Shown here: piece by piece, positions 7,000 to 9,739 of the stretch
Numbering within the stretch: the first letter of the stretch is position 1
Layout: each line of letters opens with the position of its first letter
Source: Candidatus Yonathbacteria bacterium RIFOXYC2_FULL_47_9
GTDB taxonomy: Bacteria; Patescibacteriota; Minisyncoccia; Phycocordibacterales; UBA1550
Direction of reading: 5' to 3'
Length of the DNA stretch: 9,739 nt
NCBI GenBank assembly: GCA_001825115.1
Contig: MHUY01000027.1
Coordinates: 1 to 9,739, forward strand
Program-made: the position numbers and the translations under genes
Notes under the pieces: generated by a model
What the model was told of the DNA's origin: nothing
The model's database searches: none
What the model saw: only the letters and a program-made list of their open reading frames with translations

Positions 7000-7581
7000 G
7001 AGGCCATTAGCTGGCTGTGTTGCTGCGGCAACAGAGAGACCTGCACCTGCAGGAGTTACTGCTGCTGAAGCGTCACACTTTACGCCAGTCGTTGGACTGA
7101 AACCAACCATTGAAGTACAGCCAGAGACCGTGCTTGTGGTTGAGCCTGTTGCGCATGACTGACCTGTCGTTGCACTAAAGCCAACGAGTGAAGTACAACC
7201 AGGAACCATACCGGTACCTGTCTGTGCTCCGCCGTCCATCATGTTCAACTTTGCGCGTGTTGAAGCACCAACGAAACCTGTACCTGAGGTCAAACCTACA
7301 GGTGAAAGAATGTCTGATGCATACTTGTTCTGGAACTTGATAACTGCAGCTTTTGTTGCAGCACCAAAGTACGAAGTCTCACTTCCTGGTGCGCCTGCAC
7401 CTGAAACTGAAACCTGTGTGTCAGCACTCATGTTAAGAGCCTTCTGGAGCTCCATAACATCAGCACCTGTTGATCCTTGTTTGAGATTTACCGAGAAGTT
7501 GTAGGTTGCTGCAAATGCTGTTGTAGCAAGAGCGAGACCTGCAACCAATGCGATAACTCCCGCAATTGATTTTTTATTCAT
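4069..7581 (-). CDS. S-layer-like secreted protein with peptidoglycan-binding domain and six beta-sandwich repeats
   Basis: 1170 residues. ATG 7581 is chosen over an upstream in-frame TTG because it gives a clean signal peptide (MNKKSIAGVIALVAGLALA, cleavage after Ala24). Residues 28-115 match the PG_binding_1 pattern: LKQGSTGADVMELQKAL, YFGAATKAAVIKFQNKY, then GFVGASTRAKLN. Two Cys repeats follow (129-143, 155-169). From about 195 to the end there are six divergent repeats of about 160 residues. Each has an early strand motif (for example FTGVRLTAGSAEDVRFKSV at 352-370) and a later one (VPKDGSIVITVKGDL at 896-910). The last 40 residues (WSPLSTSTTAS, DWTNGYQVTGLPSGG) resemble a C-terminal tail I recall from CPR surface proteins. 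The protein is rich in Thr, Ser, Ala and Val with low charge. It is probably the main cell-surface layer protein, held to the wall by the N-terminal domain. No Shine-Dalgarno is visible. The gene has its own promoter, long leader and terminator. Confidence 0.93.
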   Translation of the reverse strand: MNKKSIAGVIALVAGLALATTAFAATYNFSVNLKQGSTGADVMELQKALNMSADTQVSVSGAGAPGSETSYFGAATKAAVIKFQNKYASDILSPVGLTSGTGFVGASTRAKLNMMDGGAQTGTGMVPGCTSLVGFSATTGQSCATGSTTSTVSGCTSMVGFSPTTGVKCDASAAVTPAGAGLSVAAATQPANGLAIKGASRVAFTTVTLTAGSSDVVVNGVTVQRTGAASDAAFAGVVLLDQDGSQLDIAKTFGSTHQAIVGGTFTVKAGTTKTLTVAGNMAADLTSYAGQVATLSVVSVNTTATVTGALPVTGSSQTMNNTLTIGTVTAANSSYDPGSAQSKEIGTTGYKFTGVRLTAGSAEDVRFKSVRFYQAGSAGSGDIANVKIYVDGTAYDTTVSADGKYYSANLGSGIVIAKGLSKDIWISGDIVGSGAAARTVDFDLQKNTDIYVMGETYGQGIIYTGTVNSTVSTATPAINGYAMTISGGSVTGVNKATSVAAQNIAINLAGQVLGGYEVDLKGEAISVQSSVFHFATSTASTGADAYTSISLYDENGAVVAGPVDAVADGVSAWKVTFTDTITYPIGKHTYTLKGKVPTTASNGAVITTTTTPSSDWTSVTGQTTGNTISLSTLSTAVSMNQVTVKSAALAVSQSTTPAAQTIVSGSTAVTFANIQLDASQSGEDVRLASLALTDTVATVTVGNLTACQLFDGATALNTGSNVVNPDTAAETFSFDSSLTVAKNTVKTLTLKCNVASGLADGGSFTWNMTSTQIGALTVTGVTSGSTVTATGATTTGTAQTTGSGSLVVALDSSSPAYAIATAGTTGVTLGAYRFTAANDSVNLTRIGLSMGAITASSSAADFTQVTLWNGATQIGTAEFVGTNRNATSTLSTPVLVPKDGSIVITVKGDLAAQGTSAASHPGALLLVNVDVNGTAGNKNTSGTGVGSGSVVNPSGSTSVSGVRVFKTSPTVAKQTSGMSSTLIAQSGIDLYRFSITANAKNDLALNKLVVNIATSSVSTTNGTTSVTNLKVYGYTDSAFSTTVGGSFTAGQIVDTIAGVANGNNSAVLNNILTIPAGVTYYFKVVGDVTQVAGTTGSAGTVSTKIVGDAAYDAAGTLAGLMAVYNTALGNFVWSPLSTSTTASTVNADWTNGYQVTGLPSGGTDSFTLTK
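7075..7200 (-). repeat. Tandem two-cysteine motif within the S-layer-like protein
   Basis: Residues 128-143 and 154-169 repeat the pattern GCTS-x-VGFS-x-TTG-x-x-C, with 26-residue period and the same 14-residue spacing between the two Cys of each unit. They lie between the wall-binding domain and the beta-sandwich array. They may form small disulfide loops, or link neighbouring subunits if Cys pair between molecules. Only two other Cys (707, 752) exist in the whole protein. Confidence 0.7.
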
Positions 7582-8016
7582 AGTAATTGTTTCTAACGCA
7601 CATACACACAAGTCGCGAGCGTTAACCAATAAATTAATAAGTTTGCTCCGGTGCTTGTATGTTTGCTGTTTCCCTCGCGGGATAGGAATATCCGAGATCG
7701 ATCTCAGATGCTCTTACCCCACGAGGTGAGCACAGCGGGCTCTTAAATTAACTTTTTCTTTGTCTGGAAATTACAGTCATGCGGTAGTGCTTTTCGACCG
7801 CTCGGTCGAAGATCATTGTCGAACTAAAGGCTCACCTTTTTTGTGAGATGAAACCTTCTATATAAGATTCGAAATTTTCACAACGAATCTAGTTTTCAAT
7901 GATCTTCACCCTCGCTGCAAACTTATCGTATGACAGGATGTTGCTTATTCAACGCGAAATGTTTTTCAACATTACGCCTAAATCCAGCGCGTGGATTTAC
8001 TCCACACACTGAACTT
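7582..8016 (-). promoter_or_regulatory. Long structured 5' leader of the S-layer-like gene
   Basis: No gene is seen here. Reading from the predicted start near 8016, successive inverted repeats are: 7979-7999 (8-bp stem TAAATCCA, 5-nt loop); 7954-7977 (9 bp with one A-A mismatch, 4-nt loop); an 11-bp outer stem 7808-7818 with 7897-7907 enclosing two smaller hairpins; 7793-7810 (7-8 bp, GC-rich); 7709-7732 (TGCTC-ACC with GGT-GAGCA, 2-nt bulge); and the palindrome GAGATCGATCTC at 7694-7705. Long structured leaders that stabilise S-layer mRNA are known in other bacteria (for example Lactobacillus slpA). A cis-regulatory RNA or a separate small RNA are alternatives. The pairings are read directly; folding was not computed. 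Confidence 0.6.
7793..7907 (-). ncRNA. Candidate three-way-junction RNA element in the leader
   Basis: The outer stem pairs 7808-7818 with 7897-7907 (11 of 11). Inside are hairpins 7831-7847 (CTCAC/GTGAG, extendable by AAGG/CCTT at 7827-7857) and 7865-7890 (AGATTCG/CGAATCT, 12-nt loop). A neighbouring hairpin 7793-7810 shares bases 7808-7810 with the outer stem, so the two structures compete at their junction. No match to RNase P, tmRNA, SRP RNA or a known riboswitch was recognised. Confidence 0.4.
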
Positions 8017-8022
8017 AGATAC

Positions 8023-8050
8023 ATTATATATTCTGCGCGTTAAACTGCAA
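8023..8050 (-). promoter_or_regulatory. Promoter of the S-layer-like gene (TTGCAG-16-TATAAT)
   Basis: On the minus strand the -10 is a perfect TATAAT (8028-8023). The -35 candidate TTGCAG (8050-8045) keeps the important TTG, with a 16-bp spacer. Start of transcription is predicted near 8016, giving a leader of about 435 nt. It is the best promoter in the 630-bp gap and suits a strongly expressed surface protein. Confidence 0.6.
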
Positions 8051-8058
8051 AGTATATG

Positions 8059-8078
8059 TGTGGATAACTCGTGGACAA
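8059..8078 (+). other. DnaA-box-like sites upstream of the S-layer promoter
   Basis: TGTGGATAA at 8059-8067 is the exact reverse complement of the consensus DnaA box. CGTGGACAA at 8070-8078 differs from it at two bases. An identical 11-mer (TGTGGATAACT) occurs at 3138-3148. Two perfect boxes 5 kb apart without dnaA, dnaN or an AT-rich unwinding region do not make an origin. Between here and the terminator at 8192 I see nothing else. Confidence 0.3.
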
Positions 8079-8191
8079 CAATAGAAGCAGAGCCTCAAAA
8101 GCGCCCAATAAGTAGTATTCCACACAGATAAAGTATAGCAGAAAAAGGGTAAAAAATCAAGCAAGAGCCACACAGTCCTGGATGTGAGTGT

Positions 8192-8245
8192 AAAATAAAA
8201 AGGACCGCCCTTTTTTGAATTCCCAAGGGCGGTCCTTTTTATTTT
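8192..8245 (-). terminator. Strong terminator of the regulator gene, sharing the RAYT-palindrome stem sequence
   Basis: Arms 8192-8212 and 8225-8245 pair perfectly over 21 bp around a 12-nt loop, 18 nt after the stop codon at 8263. The GC-rich core is followed by TTTTTATTTT on the minus strand and, by symmetry, an equivalent tract on the plus strand, so it can work both ways. The core GGACCGCCCT...AGGGCGGTCC is identical to the stem of both RAYT-flanking palindromes. Confidence 0.85.
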
Positions 8246-8262
8246 CCTCGTTTCAAAGTTTT

Positions 8263-9117
8263 CTATGCCAATGAGTATCTGCTCCAGCGACGCTCGCCGA
8301 ATTTCTTTAGGACATTCGCTTCTACGAGAGATACGAGTTCGCGCTGGATCGTCTTTTCGGAGAGCTCGGGGAAATAAGTAGTGATGTCCTTTATGGTGAC
8401 CTCACGGTTGTCCTTTATGAGTTTCAAGATGCGGGTGCGGCGGGATTCTTTTTGGACAGAATTTTGAATATTGAATTTGGAATTTGGAACAGATGCGGGT
8501 GCGGTAACTCTCGGAGCGGGAGCATGTCCTTTTGTTTTTGTATCGGACACAGTAGTTTCTTTTTGTCCGATAGAATGTCCTTTAGGATTATTTGCGCTCA
8601 AGTCATGCGACTGATCTTTTTGTGGAAGATGGTGAGTGTTCAGATTTGAGGAATTTTGAAACGCTGGTGTACCGAACGACGAGCCAAAAAAAGTATCGCC
8701 GAGGATGGTGTCGGTACGGGACTCGCGAGATGCTTTCTTGATCTCAATCGCGTCACGAAGGGTCGCATACTCGCGCTTCAGGATCGAGAAGTTCATCTCG
8801 GAAATGAGTCCGGCGATGAGGGCGAGCTCGAGGAGTCCGAGCGTCTCGCCAATGTTTGCGCGGACCATTTCAAGGACATTTGTTTCGACTGAAGTCGTGC
8901 CATATCGGACACTTGATGCGTCGCGCACGAGGTCGAGTGAGAGGGTGCGGAGGCGACCTTTGAGTGGCTCTGTGTCCGATAGAAAACTGGTGACAAGATA
9001 CAGAGCTGTCGCAAGGCGCTCACCCTTCTTACCGAGGGAAATAGTAAAAGACTCCATACTGCCTGACGCCTGATTGCTCAGCATGCCGCGTCCTTGAATG
9101 TCTTTTTTGATGTCCAT
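8263..9117 (-). CDS. Helical-bundle plus winged-helix DNA-binding protein (likely autoregulator)
   Basis: 284 residues from ATG 9117. An in-frame TTG at 9144 is less likely. ATG 9084 has AAGGA six nt upstream and is a real alternative (273 residues). Numbering from 9117: residues 22-130 are predicted helical (GERLATALYLVTSFL; ANIGETLGLLELALIAGLI), recalling small four-helix-bundle proteins. Residues 135-224 are a Ser/Asn/Pro/Thr-rich flexible linker. Residues 225-284 are a DeoR-type winged helix-turn-helix: RRTRILKLIKDNREVTIKDI, then LSEKTIQRELVSLVEANVLK as the recognition region, then a basic wing (FGERRWSRYSLA). Proteins of this build are familiar to me from CPR genomes, role unknown. It is transcribed alone, divergent from ftsK, and its promoter carries repeated operator-like sites. 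Transcription factor is the best reading; a chromosome-organising role beside ftsK is possible. Confidence 0.85.
   Translation of the reverse strand: MDIKKDIQGRGMLSNQASGSMESFTISLGKKGERLATALYLVTSFLSDTEPLKGRLRTLSLDLVRDASSVRYGTTSVETNVLEMVRANIGETLGLLELALIAGLISEMNFSILKREYATLRDAIEIKKASRESRTDTILGDTFFGSSFGTPAFQNSSNLNTHHLPQKDQSHDLSANNPKGHSIGQKETTVSDTKTKGHAPAPRVTAPASVPNSKFNIQNSVQKESRRTRILKLIKDNREVTIKDITTYFPELSEKTIQRELVSLVEANVLKKFGERRWSRYSLA
8459..8486. repeat. Heptanucleotide tandem repeat inside the regulator linker
   Basis: Four 7-nt units on the plus strand: GAATTTT, GAATATT, GAATTTG, GAATTTG. They encode part of the disordered linker (SKFNIQNS) on the minus strand. Seven-nt units shift the frame each copy, so only changes of three units preserve the reading frame. 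Similar AT-rich heptamer runs are known as short tandem repeats in other bacteria, mostly between genes. Confidence 0.7.
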
Positions 9118-9187
9118 ATAGTTATGTCGAAAGCTAAAAGTCAAAAGTCTTAAAGCTGATTCGTGTTCAAAATTATGTCTTTTATGT

Positions 9188-9257
9188 GTCCTTTATATTC
9201 CGCATCTCTATCTATAACGGACATCCCTGTAACGTGCGTCCATTATATAACGGACAT
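9188..9257. promoter_or_regulatory. Cluster of four GTCCNTTATA operator half-sites
   Basis: Half-sites: GTCCTTTATA at 9188-9197 (plus), TATAACGGAC at 9213-9222, GTCCATTATA at 9238-9247 and TATAACGGAC at 9246-9255. The last two overlap to form an 18-bp near-palindrome (9238-9255, one mismatched pair) covering the -10. Two copies extend to the same 12-mer TATAACGGACAT, 33 bp apart, about three helical turns, so on one DNA face. The expected function is repression of the regulator gene by its own product, with possible reach to ftsK. Confidence 0.6.
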
Positions 9258-9271
9258 TCGAATAAAGTCAA
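9242..9271 (-). promoter_or_regulatory. Promoter of the regulator gene (TTGACT-18-TATAAT)
   Basis: The minus strand has TTGACT at 9271-9266 (five of six) and a perfect TATAAT at 9247-9242, spacer 18 bp. Predicted start near 9235, leaving a leader of about 118 nt to ATG 9117. It is the closest match to the sigma-70 consensus in the window. The -10 lies inside the palindromic operator-like site. Confidence 0.7.
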
Positions 9272-9322
9272 TGAAATCTTGTGTCTTTTACGGTTTGCGG
9301 ATTTTTTTCTTGGTCCCTTGTC

Positions 9323-9331
9323 TGCTATAAT
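9323..9331 (+). promoter_or_regulatory. Extended -10 promoter (TGC-TATAAT) for ftsK
   Basis: TGCTATAAT on the plus strand is a perfect extended -10. Only a T-run occupies the -35 position. Predicted start is near 9338, about 8 nt before ATG 9346, too short for a Shine-Dalgarno, and none is seen. Confidence 0.6.
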
Positions 9332-9345
9332 AGGCAAATATTCCT

Positions 9346-9739
9346 ATGGCAAAACAAGAACGAAGTGGGCGGAGAAATACTGATATTAAAGCTCCTAAAA
9401 AAACCGTGCGGGCCACCAAAGAACCTACACCTTCAGAGCCACGCATCTCCCTCTTTGAGGGGCTCTCAGACGAGACGCGCCACAGCGTGATCGCGATACT
9501 TTTTTTTGTTATCGGTATCTTTTTTTCGGTCGCACCTTTTGGCAAGGCGGGTCTCATGGGGTCGTCTATTTATGGCGGGTTTGAATACCTCCTCGGTGTC
9601 GGATACTTCATCCTCCCCCTCCTCCTCTTCCTCCTTGGTGTTTCTTTTTTTCGCGCGTCGCGACCCAACCTTGCGATGACCGCCAGCGTTGGTGCGTTCC
9701 TCTTTCTTTTTTCTACGCTCGGTCTTGTGAATATCTTTT
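9346..9739 (+). CDS. ftsK: DNA translocase FtsK, N-terminal membrane domain (3' end beyond window)
   Basis: 131 complete codons are visible, open to the window end. FtsK/SpoIIIE proteins are septum-bound ATP-driven pumps that clear and resolve chromosomes at division. Residues 1-32 are a basic, Pro/Thr-rich cytoplasmic tail. FEGLSDETRHSV (37-48) leads into membrane segments at about 47-64, 79-101 and 109-131. SVAPFGKAGLMGSSIYGG (61-78) sits in the first external loop, and the pattern fits the FtsK_4TM domain. The motor and gamma domains would lie outside the window, so the call rests on the membrane domain alone. It is divergent from the regulator gene; 228 bp separate the two start codons. 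A different multi-spanning membrane protein is possible but less likely. Confidence 0.85.
   Translation, partial: MAKQERSGRRNTDIKAPKKTVRATKEPTPSEPRISLFEGLSDETRHSVIAILFFVIGIFFSVAPFGKAGLMGSSIYGGFEYLLGVGYFILPLLLFLLGVSFFRASRPNLAMTASVGAFLFLFSTLGLVNIF

Noticed and set aside
4364..7504. Plus-strand frames opposite the S-layer-like gene
   Set aside because: They arise from the biased codon use of a Thr/Ala/Val-rich repeat protein and show no domain or start signals.
7865..7890. tRNA T-arm-like sequence TTCGAAT
   Set aside because: No acceptor stem, anticodon arm or D-arm can be placed around it; it is better explained as a hairpin of the leader.
7921..8191. Replication origin
   Set aside because: One perfect and one weak DnaA box, no dnaA/dnaN or other origin genes nearby, and no clear unwinding element.
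8386..8419. Additional GTCCTTTATG operator-like matches inside the regulator gene
   Set aside because: Both encode Ile-Lys-Asp in the protein, so codon content explains them. The TCGGACA matches elsewhere in the gene likewise follow Ser-Asp-Thr codons.
9186..9557. Small frames on both strands over the regulator-ftsK gap and the ftsK start
   Set aside because: They conflict with the strong promoters and with the FtsK membrane-domain reading frame.
1..9739. CRISPR array or toxin-antitoxin pair
   Set aside because: No regularly spaced repeats with unique spacers and no small adjacent gene pair of a toxin-antitoxin type were found.

Overview
The window looks like a genome fragment of a Patescibacteria/CPR bacterium, most likely Parcubacteria-like. 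This is judged from gene types alone: a large secreted protein with an N-terminal peptidoglycan-binding domain followed by many beta-sandwich repeats, a RAYT-type Y1 transposase, a helical-plus-winged-helix regulator of a kind I associate with CPR genomes, and a CPR-like FtsK N-terminus. TGA is not read as Trp in any gene here. No tRNA, rRNA or CRISPR array was seen.

Layout. (1) Positions 1-3099, minus strand: a two-gene operon. A small membrane-anchored protein (2461-3099) lies 6 nt ahead of a very large secreted protein (2454 down to the window edge, 818 residues visible). The large protein combines a serine-hydrolase-like N-terminus, an Ig-like DUF5011-type domain, two Ca-loop-like Asp/Asn motifs and a glycine-rich beta-helix-like region. 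(2) Positions 3151-3926: a RAYT (REP-associated tyrosine transposase) gene with identical 37-bp palindromic sequences on both sides. (3) Positions 3984-8050, minus strand: terminator, 1170-residue S-layer-like protein gene, a roughly 435-nt structured leader, and a promoter with a perfect TATAAT. (4) Positions 8192-9271, minus strand: strong terminator hairpin, helical/winged-helix regulator gene, and its promoter covered by repeated GTCCNTTATA half-sites. (5) Positions 9323-9739, plus strand: extended -10 promoter and the first 131 codons of ftsK, divergent from the regulator.

How the parts fit together. Two loci make the cell exterior: the wall-binding S-layer-like protein and the secreted hydrolase/adhesin-like protein with its membrane-anchored partner. 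The regulator probably represses itself through the operator over its -10, and could also affect the divergent ftsK. The RAYT unit is the mobile or repeat-spreading part. Its stem sequence GGACCGCCCT recurs in the terminator of the regulator gene. Three genes (the 212-aa membrane protein, the RAYT, and ftsK) have an extended -10 (TGN-TATAAT-like) only 11-14 nt before a plausible ATG, suggesting very short or leaderless mRNAs. The S-layer-like gene contrasts sharply with its long structured leader.

Limits: all assignments come from reading the sequence. Family names rest on motif recognition, and no searches or folding runs were possible.
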